DNA from: Streptomyces monomycini
Lineage (GTDB): Bacteria; Actinomycetota; Actinomycetes; Streptomycetales; Streptomycetaceae
Reading direction: 5' to 3'
DNA length: 64,000 nt
NCBI RefSeq assembly: GCF_022271435.1
Contig: NZ_JAFIQY010000031.1
Span: forward strand, 1 to 64,000
In this document: piece by piece, positions 57,137-64,000 of the stretch
How the letters are laid out: every line of letters begins with the position of its first letter
How positions within the stretch are numbered: position 1 is the stretch's first letter
The notes under the pieces: generated by a model
Databases searched by the model: none
What the model was told of the DNA's origin: nothing
Seen by the model: the letters and a program-made list of their open reading frames with translations, nothing else
Translations under genes and position numbers: made by a program

Positions 57137-58627
57137 ATGGTCCACGCTGCTCTTACCGCTGTCGCGGCCCCCGCCGCACCACCAACCCCACCCCACACCG
57201 GCGGCCTGCTGGCCCTCATACCGGGCACCCCCGGCCTCCTCACGGTCGCCGCCCTGGGAATCCTGCTTCTCCTCTTCCTCATCATCAAAGTCCGCCTCCA
57301 GCCCTTCGTGGCGCTGCTGGGCGTCTCCATAGCCGTAGGCCTGGCAGCAGGCCTCTCGGTCACCGAACTCTTCGGCACGGTCCAGAAGTCGTCCCTCCCC
57401 TCCCTCATAGAGAGCGGTATGGGAGGCATCCTGGGCCACGTCGCCATCATCATCGGCCTGGGCACCATGCTCGGCGCCATCCTCGAAGTCTCCGGCGGCG
57501 CGGAAGTCCTGAGCGCGCGCCTGCTGGGCCTCTTCGGCGAACGCCGAGCGCCCCTGGCGATGGGCCTGACCGGCCTGATCTTCGGCATCCCGGTCTTCTT
57601 CGACGTAGGCATCTTCGTCCTGGCCCCCATCGTCTACGCAGCAGCGAAGCGAAGCGGCAAATCGATCCTCCTCTACTGCATGCCGCTGCTCGCCGGCCTC
57701 TCCATGACCCACGCCTTCCTCCCGCCGCACCCCGGCCCGGTCGCCGCCGCCGGCCTGTTCAAGGTGGACCTCGGCTGGATCATCCTCATGGGCCTCGTCT
57801 GCGGCATCCCCGCCGTCCTGGCCGCGTGGGCCTACGCCGCGTGGATCGGCAAGCGCCTCTTCGTCCCCGTACCGCAGGACATGGTCGAGGCCGCGGAGGA
57901 GGCCCGCGCAGCGGTGATCGCCGAACAGTCCGCGGCAGGCGTCCAGCCCCACGAGAAGCCGGTCGCCCTCGGCACCGTCCTCACCATCATCGGCACCCCC
58001 CTCGTCCTCATCCTCCTCGCCACCTTCTCCTCGATCGCCCTGGCCCCCTCCACCCTCCGCTCGGTCGTCGAGTTCTTCGGCAACCCCTTCGTGGCCCTGA
58101 CGATCGCCCTCCTCCTCGCCTACTACCTCCTCGGCATCCGCCGCGGCTGGTCCCGCAAGTCCCTGGAGACCGTCTCCACCGCCTCCCTCAAGCCGGTCGG
58201 CAACATCCTGCTGGTGGTCGGCGCGGGCGGCATCTTCGGCGCCGTCCTCAAGGGCAGCGGCGTCGCCGACGCCCTCTCCGACACCTTCCACAACGTCGGA
58301 CTCCCCGTCATCCTGCTCGCCTGGCTGGTCTCCGTCGTCCTCCGCGTCGCCCAGGGCTCGGCAACCGTCGCCATCGTGACGACCGCGGGCATCGTCCTCC
58401 CCCTGGTGGACGGCCAGGGCCTGTCGCAGGCCCACCTCGCCCTGATCATCATGGCCATCTCGGCCGGCTCGATCTTCGCCTCCCACGTCAACGACGGCGG
58501 CTTCTGGATGGTCGCCAAGTACTTCGGCATCTCCGAACGTGACACGCTGAAGTCGTGGACGGTGCTGGAGACGGTGCTGTCGGTGGTGGGGTTCGCGGTG
58601 GCGGCGGTGGTGAGTCTGGTGGTGTAG
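57137..58627 (+). CDS. GntP-family permease (gluconate/D-serine type)
   Basis: The 496-residue protein has about 12-14 membrane helices and GntP family blocks. These are IESGMGGILGHVAIIIGLGTMLGAILEVSGGAE, MPLLAGLSMTHAFLPPHPGPVAAAG, and a C-terminal GSATVAIVTTAGIVLPLVDG and SHVNDGGFWMVAKYFG. The family includes gluconate symporters and the D-serine transporter DsdX. In this cluster uptake of a D-amino acid or of a sugar acid are both possible. GGAG 7 nt before the ATG supports the start. Confidence 0.93.
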   Translation: MVHAALTAVAAPAAPPTPPHTGGLLALIPGTPGLLTVAALGILLLLFLIIKVRLQPFVALLGVSIAVGLAAGLSVTELFGTVQKSSLPSLIESGMGGILGHVAIIIGLGTMLGAILEVSGGAEVLSARLLGLFGERRAPLAMGLTGLIFGIPVFFDVGIFVLAPIVYAAAKRSGKSILLYCMPLLAGLSMTHAFLPPHPGPVAAAGLFKVDLGWIILMGLVCGIPAVLAAWAYAAWIGKRLFVPVPQDMVEAAEEARAAVIAEQSAAGVQPHEKPVALGTVLTIIGTPLVLILLATFSSIALAPSTLRSVVEFFGNPFVALTIALLLAYYLLGIRRGWSRKSLETVSTASLKPVGNILLVVGAGGIFGAVLKGSGVADALSDTFHNVGLPVILLAWLVSVVLRVAQGSATVAIVTTAGIVLPLVDGQGLSQAHLALIIMAISAGSIFASHVNDGGFWMVAKYFGISERDTLKSWTVLETVLSVVGFAVAAVVSLVV

Positions 58628-58674
58628 GCCAGACGCTTCCGGGGCTGTACGGTACGGCGACCGGAGGCAGGGGC

Positions 58675-58784
58675 GTGATCGAAGCCGAACTGCAAGCGCG
58701 CGTGCGCGACCCCGCGGTGATGCAGGAGCAGTTGGACCGGCTGGCCACGGGGCGCGACGAGGTGTACCGGGGAATCCTGACGGT
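58675..58784 (+). pseudogene. CYTH-domain (class IV adenylate cyclase-like) gene remnant
   Basis: After GGAGGCAGGGGC a GTG starts VIEAELQARVRDPAVMQEQL and DRLATGRDEVYRGI. This matches the N-terminus of CYTH proteins (IEAELKARVRDP... EVYRDTYYD). Homology stops at about codon 38, and the convergent gene ends at 58785. The ExExK-type start (here EAEL...) is present but the rest of the tunnel fold is missing, so the gene is a 5' fragment. Confidence 0.6.
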
Positions 58785-59405
58785 TCAGCGGCGCTTTCCG
58801 ATCAGGCCGGCCTGCTTCGCGCGGGCGTGGCGGGCCGGGGCGGCCTCCGCGCGGGCCCGTGTCGCCTTGTCGCGCTTGGCGATCTCCAGGAACAAGGCCT
58901 CCTCGCTGCCGGGCACCACGAGGATGCCGCCGAAGGCCAGGTCGCCCGCGACCCATGCGCCGTTCTCGGCCTCCTTCGGCCAGCGGCGGCGGCCGAGTAC
59001 GTTGACGGCCCGCAGCCACGGCACCGGGCCCCGGCCGCCGCCGCTGATCTTCAGCGTGAAGGAGGTCCCGTACTTGGACCAGTCGTCCGCGTCCCTCTTC
59101 GCGACGCGCGGCCAGAATTCCAAGGGGTAGGTGCGGAGCATCGCGCGCAACGTGCCGAGGCGGATGGAGAACGCGAAGCGGTAGACGGTGAAGAGCGCCA
59201 GGAGGACCGCGGCGACGGCGAACAGGCCGAGGGCGGGGGAGTCCGACGTACCGGTCCTGGTCAGGACGGCAGGGGCGGCGACGAGTGCGGCGATGATCAC
59301 GAGCCGCAGGGTCAGGTCCCCGAGCAGGCGCCGGGTGGCGCGGCTGATGACACGCTCGACGTCCACGGGGGCGGGCTGGCCCGTGGCGCGGGGTGGGGCG
59401 GTCAA
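58785..59405 (-). CDS. Two-helix membrane protein of unknown function
   Basis: About 206 residues from the TTG at 59405 (a TTG four codons earlier is the other option; GAGGAG lies between). Two membrane helices (LTLRLVIIAALVAAPAVL and ALGLFAVAAVLLALFTVYRFAF) are followed by a soluble domain. That domain contains WPRVAKRDADDWSKYGTSFTLKISGGGRGPVPWLRAVNVLGRRRWP and VAGDLAFGGILVVPGSEEALFLEIAKRD. The soluble part looks like a conserved actinobacterial domain but I cannot name it. It is convergent with the CYTH remnant. Confidence 0.68.
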   Translation of the reverse strand: MTAPPRATGQPAPVDVERVISRATRRLLGDLTLRLVIIAALVAAPAVLTRTGTSDSPALGLFAVAAVLLALFTVYRFAFSIRLGTLRAMLRTYPLEFWPRVAKRDADDWSKYGTSFTLKISGGGRGPVPWLRAVNVLGRRRWPKEAENGAWVAGDLAFGGILVVPGSEEALFLEIAKRDKATRARAEAAPARHARAKQAGLIGKRR

Positions 59406-59536
59406 CGGTCTCCTCAAGGCGTTCCGGGCCGGTTCACCTTAAGTCGTCACGGGCGAGTCCGGCCGGGCGGCGCGGCGCCGGGTGGCGCGACGCCGGCCCG
59501 CGGTGACGACCGCGGCCCGGCGCGTGGCTGCCGAGG

Positions 59537-60889
59537 TCAGCCCGTCTTGCAGTACTGCGCCTCCTTGCCGATCGACCGGTACATGCAGTCGCTGTTCTCC
59601 AGGAGTTGCAGGACCGCGTCGCGGTTGCGGGAGGTTTCGCGGGCGATGACCGAGTCGCGGGGGTAGAAGCCGCCCTGGCCCGCCGAGGAGGGGTACATCT
59701 CGAAGGTGTAGCCGAAGATCTTCTGGTTGCCCCAGAGCCAGTCGTCGATGGAGCCGTCGGTGATGTAGAGATCGCTGGACTGCTCGGGGGTGTAGCCGTT
59801 GCTGGCCGCCATGGACTTGCCGACGGCGGCGAAGGCGTCGCGGTCGTCCTGGGTCATGCCGGGGGCGGTGTCGTTGTAGGTCCAGCCGAACGGCCACAGG
59901 ACCAGTTCGCTGTACGTGTGGAAGTCGATGGCGGTCTTGATCTGCTGGACGCCGCCGACGATCCGGCTGCGGACGAAGTCGGCGACGACCTTGACCTCCG
60001 GCGCGGAGGCCGGGGCCCGGCCGCGGTAGGTCTCGGAGCCGGTGCTGCCCGAGGAGCCGCCGCAGCAGCCCCACTTGTAGTCCCAGTTGCGGTTCAGGTC
60101 GGTGCCGACGTTCGCGGAGCCGCTGTTGGGCTGGCGGTTCTTGCGCCAGCTGCGGAAGCTGCCGGTGGCGATGTCGTAGGCGCCGCCGTCCGGGTTGACG
60201 TCCGGGACGACCCAGATCTCGCGGGAGTCGAGCATCTTGGTGACGCGCGGGTCGCTGCCGTACTTGGACGTGTAGTCGTTGAGCAGGTAGAGGGCCATCT
60301 CGACGGTGAGGTGTTCGCGCGCGTGCTGGTGCGCGGTGAACAGGACCTCGGGTTCGTTCTCGTCCTGGGCGACGTTCTTGCTGAGCTTGAGGGCGAGGAT
60401 GTCGCGGCCCTCGTAGGTCTTGCCGATGACGCGCTTGGCGAGGATGGCCGGGTACTTGGCGACGAGCGCGTTGATCTCGGCGGTGGCCTCGGCGTTGTTG
60501 TGGTACTTGCCGTAGCCGGAGGGGAAGTCCTTGACCCGGTCGCCGGTGCCCGAGGGGGGCGCGGGCAGGGCCCGCAGCCGGTGGCCGAGCTTGCGTACGA
60601 GGGCGGCCTGCGCGGTGTCCGCGGTGATGACGACGGTGCGGCCGTGCACCTCGTCGATGGACACACCTGTCGAGGCGAGGGCGCTGCGCTCGGCCGCGGT
60701 GGCGAGGCCGGTGATCTCGTACTGGCGGGGTGTGCCGGTGTCGGCCGCCGCGGTGCCGGCCGCGGCGGTCCGGGTGGACGGGGACTGACGAGGGGAGTCC
60801 TCCGCACGGGCGGCGAGGGGTGCGGCCAGTGCGAGGGAGACGAGCGCGGTGAGGACGGTGGTCCGTCTGCCGCGTAACCGTGGTCGCAT
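59537..60889 (-). CDS. Secreted zinc carboxypeptidase (M14 family)
   Basis: The 450-residue protein has a signal peptide (RRTTVLTALVSLALAAPLAARA), a propeptide and an M14 catalytic domain. Zn ligands are in TAHQHAREHLTVEMAL (HxxE) and DFHTYSEL. The substrate Arg/Asn motif is DLNRNWDYKWGCCGG, and the catalytic Glu is in YTFEMYPS. It resembles the Streptomyces carboxypeptidase SG/T type with mixed A/B specificity. The CYRS-like end has paired cysteines. GGAGG 7 nt before the ATG sets the start. It is divergent from another secreted peptidase gene. Confidence 0.93.
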   Translation of the reverse strand: MRPRLRGRRTTVLTALVSLALAAPLAARAEDSPRQSPSTRTAAAGTAAADTGTPRQYEITGLATAAERSALASTGVSIDEVHGRTVVITADTAQAALVRKLGHRLRALPAPPSGTGDRVKDFPSGYGKYHNNAEATAEINALVAKYPAILAKRVIGKTYEGRDILALKLSKNVAQDENEPEVLFTAHQHAREHLTVEMALYLLNDYTSKYGSDPRVTKMLDSREIWVVPDVNPDGGAYDIATGSFRSWRKNRQPNSGSANVGTDLNRNWDYKWGCCGGSSGSTGSETYRGRAPASAPEVKVVADFVRSRIVGGVQQIKTAIDFHTYSELVLWPFGWTYNDTAPGMTQDDRDAFAAVGKSMAASNGYTPEQSSDLYITDGSIDDWLWGNQKIFGYTFEMYPSSAGQGGFYPRDSVIARETSRNRDAVLQLLENSDCMYRSIGKEAQYCKTG

Positions 60890-61049
60890 GGTGTGACCTC
60901 CGTGGGGGTGTGAGGCTGGCGACGGCGCCAGTGTTTTGCCTTGGCATGGCTCGGTCAATGCTTTGCGTTGACACAAACACGCCAATTTCGCGCGGGTTTC
61001 CGGAAGATTCTTGCCAGCGGCCTGTGCCGCACCAACAATGCGCACGACA

Positions 61050-61070
61050 AGTCCGGCGCCACGCCGGACT
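61050..61070 (+). promoter_or_regulatory. 9-bp hairpin in the leader of the protease gene
   Basis: AGTCCGGCG (61050-61058) and CGCCGGACT (61062-61070) flank a 3-nt loop, ending about 13 nt before the GAGGA ribosome site. It may stabilise the mRNA or regulate translation. Confidence 0.5.
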
Positions 61071-61093
61071 CACCAGTGTGAGAGGACCCCCAC

Positions 61094-62023
61094 ATGAACA
61101 GACCTCTCGTCGGCGCCCTGGCCACGGCCGTCCTGAGCGCCACGGCGCTGATGGGCGCCACCGGCACGGCGGGCGCCGCCACGACGGCGGACGCGACGGC
61201 CACGGCGGACCGGGGTGCGGCCCGGACCGTGTCGGCGCCGCAGCTCCAGCCGGTGCAGAGCGCCCAGGCCGCGGCGCAGGCCAGGCCCAAGGCCGTGAAC
61301 TTCGCGGGTACGGTCGCGCTCAGCAACTGCTCGGGTTCGATCGTCCGGATGCCCACTTCGGCCGACAACGACCCGGCTCTGGTCATGTCCAACGGCCACT
61401 GCCTGGAGAGCGGCATGCCCGACCCGGGCGAGGTCGTCGTCGACCAGCCCTCCAGCCGCAGCTTCACCGTGCTGAACGCCTCGGCCGGCAACCTCGGCAC
61501 CGTACGCGCCACCAAGGTCGTCTACGGCACGATGACCGACACCGACGTGTCCTTCTACGAACTTTCCTCCACCTACGCCCAGATAAAGCAGCGTTACGGC
61601 ATCAAGGCGCTGGACATCGCCACCAGCCACCCGGTCAAGGGCACCGCCATCACCGTCGTGTCCGGTTACTGGAAGAAGACGTACTCCTGCAACATCGACG
61701 GGTTCGTCCCCCAGTTGAAGGAGGGCGGATACCTGATGAAGGACTCGGTCCGCTACACCCCGGCCTGCAAGACGATCGGCGGTACGTCCGGCTCGCCGGT
61801 CATCGACAACGCCACCGGCAAGGTCACCGCGATCAACAACACGGGCAACGAGAGCGGCGGCCGCTGCACGATGAACAACCCGTGCGAGATCGACGAGAAC
61901 GGCAAGGTCACCGTCCGCAAGGGCATCAACTACGCGCAGCAGATCTACACCATCCCCAAGTGCTTCGGGACCGGCAACAAGCTGGACCTGGGGCGCGCGG
62001 GGTGTGTCCTGCCGAAGCCGTGA
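61094..62023 (+). CDS. Secreted trypsin-like serine protease (S1 family)
   Basis: The 309-residue protein has a signal peptide (ALATAVLSATALMGATGTAGA) and a ~40-residue Ala-rich propeptide. The catalytic domain has His102 in MSNGHC, an Asp in MTDTDVSFYEL (D149 or D151) and Ser232 in GGTSGSPVID. Paired cysteines (NCSG/GHC, SCN/ACK, RCTM/PCE) suggest disulfides. It is an extracellular peptidase, likely growth-phase regulated. GAGGA 7 nt before the ATG. It is divergent from the M14 carboxypeptidase gene. Confidence 0.92.
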   Translation: MNRPLVGALATAVLSATALMGATGTAGAATTADATATADRGAARTVSAPQLQPVQSAQAAAQARPKAVNFAGTVALSNCSGSIVRMPTSADNDPALVMSNGHCLESGMPDPGEVVVDQPSSRSFTVLNASAGNLGTVRATKVVYGTMTDTDVSFYELSSTYAQIKQRYGIKALDIATSHPVKGTAITVVSGYWKKTYSCNIDGFVPQLKEGGYLMKDSVRYTPACKTIGGTSGSPVIDNATGKVTAINNTGNESGGRCTMNNPCEIDENGKVTVRKGINYAQQIYTIPKCFGTGNKLDLGRAGCVLPKP

Positions 62024-62045
62024 CGGCCGAAGGCTGAGGGCCCGT

Positions 62046-62109
62046 ACAGCCCTTGACCCGCACAGTCCTTGACCCGCACAGTCCTTGAGACGCACAGTCC
62101 TTGAGACGT
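62046..62109. repeat. Four tandem 16-bp repeats after the protease gene
   Basis: Units ACAGYCCTTGACCCGC or ACAGTCCTTGAGACGC occupy 62046-62061, 62062-62077, 62078-62093 and 62094-62109. Units 1-2 and 3-4 pair by variant. They lie between the protease stop and a hairpin. There are no spacers, so this is not CRISPR. Confidence 0.88.
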
Positions 62110-62115
62110 GAGCCT

Positions 62116-62144
62116 GCCGCGCGGCGCTCCGGGCGCCGCGCGGC
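62116..62144. terminator. 12-bp hairpin between protease gene and chitinase pseudogene
   Basis: GCCGCGCGGCGC (62116-62127) and its complement (62133-62144) flank a 5-nt loop. It can stop transcription from both convergent sides. Confidence 0.75.
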
Positions 62145-62172
62145 CGGTCGTCTTCCGGGTTCGTACGGTCGG

Positions 62173-62858
62173 TCACGGCAGGCCGTGCGCGTGCGCCCCC
62201 ACCTGGCCCGCGAACGCGTCGCCGTTCGCCGCGTCCCAGTTCGTGGACCAGGCCATCGCGCCCCGCAGCCCCGGACAGGTCTTCGACGGCTTGAACGAGC
62301 CGCAGTTCTCGCCCTGCGTCAGACAGTCCAGCGCCGCGTTCACCACGGACGGCGGCGCGTAACCGCCGCCCGCCGCCCGGGACGACGCCGGGACGCCGAT
62401 GCCGACCTGCGACGGGGCGAGCCCGCCCTCCAGCTGGACGCAGGCGAGCGAGGTGACACCGCCCCCTTCTCGCCGCCGACCGAGATGATCACCGACTTGC
62501 CGGCCGCCTGCTGGGCCTTGATGTCCGCCGTGAAGTCGTCCGCGGAACCGTAGCCGACCGCCGGATCGAGGTGGAAGTCCAGACCGCCGGGCGTGCTCGT
62601 CGCCTCGGCGAAGGAGACCGCGATGATGTCGTAGGCGTCCGGGACGTCCTTGAGCTTCTGGACCGTGGCGCCGTTGTCGAAAGTTCTGCCGGTAGCCGGT
62701 GACGGCGTGCTCCGGTACGGCGGTGGTGCGGGGCGGGGCGCCCGCCGCGACGAGGCCGGCTGAGGTCAGTGCCGCGGCGGCCAGTCCTGCCAGGGCCCTG
62801 ACGGCGCGCCGTGCGGGGCGTCCGCGTGTGCTGCTCTTCCTGATCGTGCGCGTACCAC
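62173..62858 (-). pseudogene. GH18 chitinase pseudogene with internal deletion and frameshifts
   Basis: Reverse-strand pieces give a signal-like N-terminus (ARRAVRALAGLAAAALTSAG), then EHAVTGYRQNF, DNGATVQKLKDVPDAYDIIAVSFAEA and AAGKSVIISVGGEKG. After a break come VTSLACVQLEGGLAPSQVG and RGAMAWSTNWDAANGDAFAGQVG. This is a Streptomyces GH18 chitinase. An extra base breaks the frame at the NFDNG block, another shift lies near the start, and about 100 codons are missing after GGEKG, including the DxxDxDxE catalytic motif. The GGAGG ribosome site and GTG at 62858 remain. Confidence 0.85.
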
Positions 62859-63182
62859 TGGTGCCTCCGTGGGGGGAGTTGGGCAGGGTGGTGCTGCTGC
62901 GCGTTCAGGGGCCCCTGAGCTGCTGTGGTGCTGATGTTGCGGGTGGTGCTTCGTACGGGCGTACAAGCTGGTCCGGACCAATGTGCGTGTCAAGGGGGCG
63001 AGCGGAACCGGGAATTCCGCGGGCGGCGGGGCGCGTCGGGGGAGGGCGGACGCCAAGACGGGCGGCCAGTACCCCAGAACGTGTTCTCCCGGGCGGAACT
63101 CGTGGATAAGGTGCTGAGCCAACAGCAGTGCCGACAGCGCCAACAGTGCCGACAGCGCCAGCAGCGCAGTGGGGGACGCGAC
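62859..63182. other. Intergenic region with 18-bp tandem repeat
   Basis: About 320 bases between the chitinase pseudogene start and the final gene. CAGTGCCGACAGCGCCAA repeats at 63126-63143 and, with one change, at 63144-63161. The long reverse frame across this region is a shadow of the final gene. The AT-richer part near 62960-63110 should hold the promoters. Confidence 0.45.
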
Positions 63183-64000
63183 GTGCCGACCGCGATTGCA
63201 GTCACCAGCGCCGATCTCGCGCTGCCCGCCACCGACCGGCAGACCCCGGCCGCCGTCGTCGTCCGGCCCCCGCACGCCCAGCCGCTGGACGAGGCGCTCA
63301 ACGAACTGGGCGCGGTGCTGGAGCACCACGGCCATCTCGTGGCGCTCTACTCCACCGCCTGCCCGCCGGACCACGTCCGGCGGCTGCACACCCTGCGCGC
63401 GGTCCTGGAGAGCGACCGGTTCGCGATCCTGCCGATGGACCTGCCGCCGCTCGGCCTGGCCGTGCTGGCCCACCAGCTCCGGCAGTTGTCCCTGTGCGAC
63501 TTCAGCCCCGGGCTGCTCGCCTGCGCCGCCCGCCTGCTGGCGCACTACGTGCACGCGGGCGCCCTGCTGGGCAGCGTCGCCCGTCTCGACAGGGTGGCGA
63601 CGGACCTCCGTTCCCACCTGCGCTCCTGGGTGCCCGGCGCGCACTTCGCGGTGCTCGCCAACCCGGAGCCGCAGCTGGTCCACCTCGACCGGCACGCCGA
63701 ACGGGCCGCCGAAGCGGGCCTGCGCGCACCCGGCTTCGCCACCCGCCTCGTCTGGGCGCGCGGCCAGCTGTCCGGCGAGTGGGTCGGCGGTGTCCTGGCG
63801 CGTTCCTGGCAGGTGCAGGGGACGTACGAGGTGCCGCTGCCCGCCGAGTCGGCGGTGTGGTGGGGCACGCACAAGGCCGCCGAGTTCGCGGCGGCCATTC
63901 CGGATCTTTCGGTGCTCTACCAGCTCGTGGCGTCCGTACGGAGAGAGGAGTGCCGCTGGTGCGGTCTCGAACTCATCGGCGACCGGTGCGCGTTCTGCTG
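63183..64000 (+). CDS. Conserved Cys-rich protein, 3' end outside window
   Basis: From a GTG with GGGGG 7 nt upstream the frame is open to the window edge (272 codons and beyond). The product is a soluble alpha/beta protein (ALNELGAVLEHHGHLVALYSTACPPDHVRRLHTLRAVLESDRFAILPMDLPPLGLAVLAHQL). At the visible end is CRWCGLELIGDRCAFC, a CxxC...CxxC zinc-ribbon-like pattern. I recall similar hypothetical proteins in most Streptomyces but no function. The full length cannot be seen. Confidence 0.78.
   Translation, partial: MPTAIAVTSADLALPATDRQTPAAVVVRPPHAQPLDEALNELGAVLEHHGHLVALYSTACPPDHVRRLHTLRAVLESDRFAILPMDLPPLGLAVLAHQLRQLSLCDFSPGLLACAARLLAHYVHAGALLGSVARLDRVATDLRSHLRSWVPGAHFAVLANPEPQLVHLDRHAERAAEAGLRAPGFATRLVWARGQLSGEWVGGVLARSWQVQGTYEVPLPAESAVWWGTHKAAEFAAAIPDLSVLYQLVASVRREECRWCGLELIGDRCAFC

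Noticed and set aside
62046..62109. Possible CRISPR-like repeat array
   Set aside because: The 16-bp units are directly adjacent with no spacers, and no cas genes are present.
62766..63872. 368-residue reverse-strand frame near the window end
   Set aside because: It is a shadow of the forward gene at 63183, which has normal codon use, a ribosome site and recognisable protein character.

Overview
The window is high-GC DNA (codons overwhelmingly end in G or C) with dense genes on both strands, GTG and TTG starts, several likely leaderless transcripts and almost no TTA codons. Together with the gene families present (AfsR-like regulator, DrrA/DrrB-type exporter, mycothiol S-conjugate amidase, GTP-dependent PEP carboxykinase, DUF4307, DUF2180, LAxTG surface protein), this points to a Streptomyces chromosome. 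From memory, the order acyl-CoA carboxylase - biotin ligase - cya - hutH - metB - ilvA - greA - mca - pckA resembles the core chromosome of S. coelicolor. I see no rRNA, tRNA, CRISPR array or intact insertion sequence.

Region by region. 1-13.9 kb: the start of a biotin carboxylase gene, a MOSC protein, IclR, XRE, TetR and DUF2180 genes, maf, a PbpA-type transpeptidase, a tiny membrane protein, the acyl-CoA carboxylase epsilon and beta subunits, biotin ligase, adenylate cyclase and an enoyl-CoA hydratase. 14-21 kb: a GAF-GGDEF diguanylate cyclase, hutH, a sortase substrate, an L,D-transpeptidase lipoprotein and a DUF2786 protein. 21-30 kb: a MerR/imine-reductase pair, a secreted ALF-repeat protein, msrA, metB, a sigma-like factor with a membrane partner, a MarR regulator and ilvA. 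30-39.5 kb: a DrrAB-like exporter, greA, DUF4307, mca, a membrane protein with an NQAPK repeat, a 1,095-residue NB-ARC/TPR protein, and a decayed island holding an XRE antitoxin-like fragment and a Uma2 nuclease gene with an interrupted leader. 39.6-49.3 kb: a YyaL-like thioredoxin-domain protein, an alcohol dehydrogenase-like enzyme with a MerR gene, TetR, haemolysin III, pckA, a small coding gene behind a double inverted repeat, and an alanine-type aminotransferase. 49.4-51.3 kb: a KAP P-loop NTPase fused to a degenerate response-regulator receiver. 51.2-58.6 kb: a D-amino-acid utilisation cluster. 58.6-64 kb: a CYTH-domain gene remnant, a membrane protein, two secreted peptidases, a deleted and frameshifted GH18 chitinase pseudogene, and the start of a conserved Cys-rich protein.

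How the genes fit together. The carboxylase subunits and biotin ligase form a malonyl/methylmalonyl-CoA supply module. Adenylate cyclase and diguanylate cyclase genes lie about 1 kb apart. The D-amino-acid cluster joins an N-acyl-D-amino-acid deacylase, a PLP-dependent D-amino-acid deaminase, a PfkB-type 2-keto-sugar kinase, an IclR regulator, a RidA enamine deaminase and a GntP permease. It has a 19-bp palindrome in the divergent promoter as the likely IclR operator. The observations most worth following are the KAP-receiver fusion, the Uma2 gene with its leader, amber codon and 22-bp palindrome, the paired inverted repeats at 47.9 kb, and the D-amino-acid cluster.
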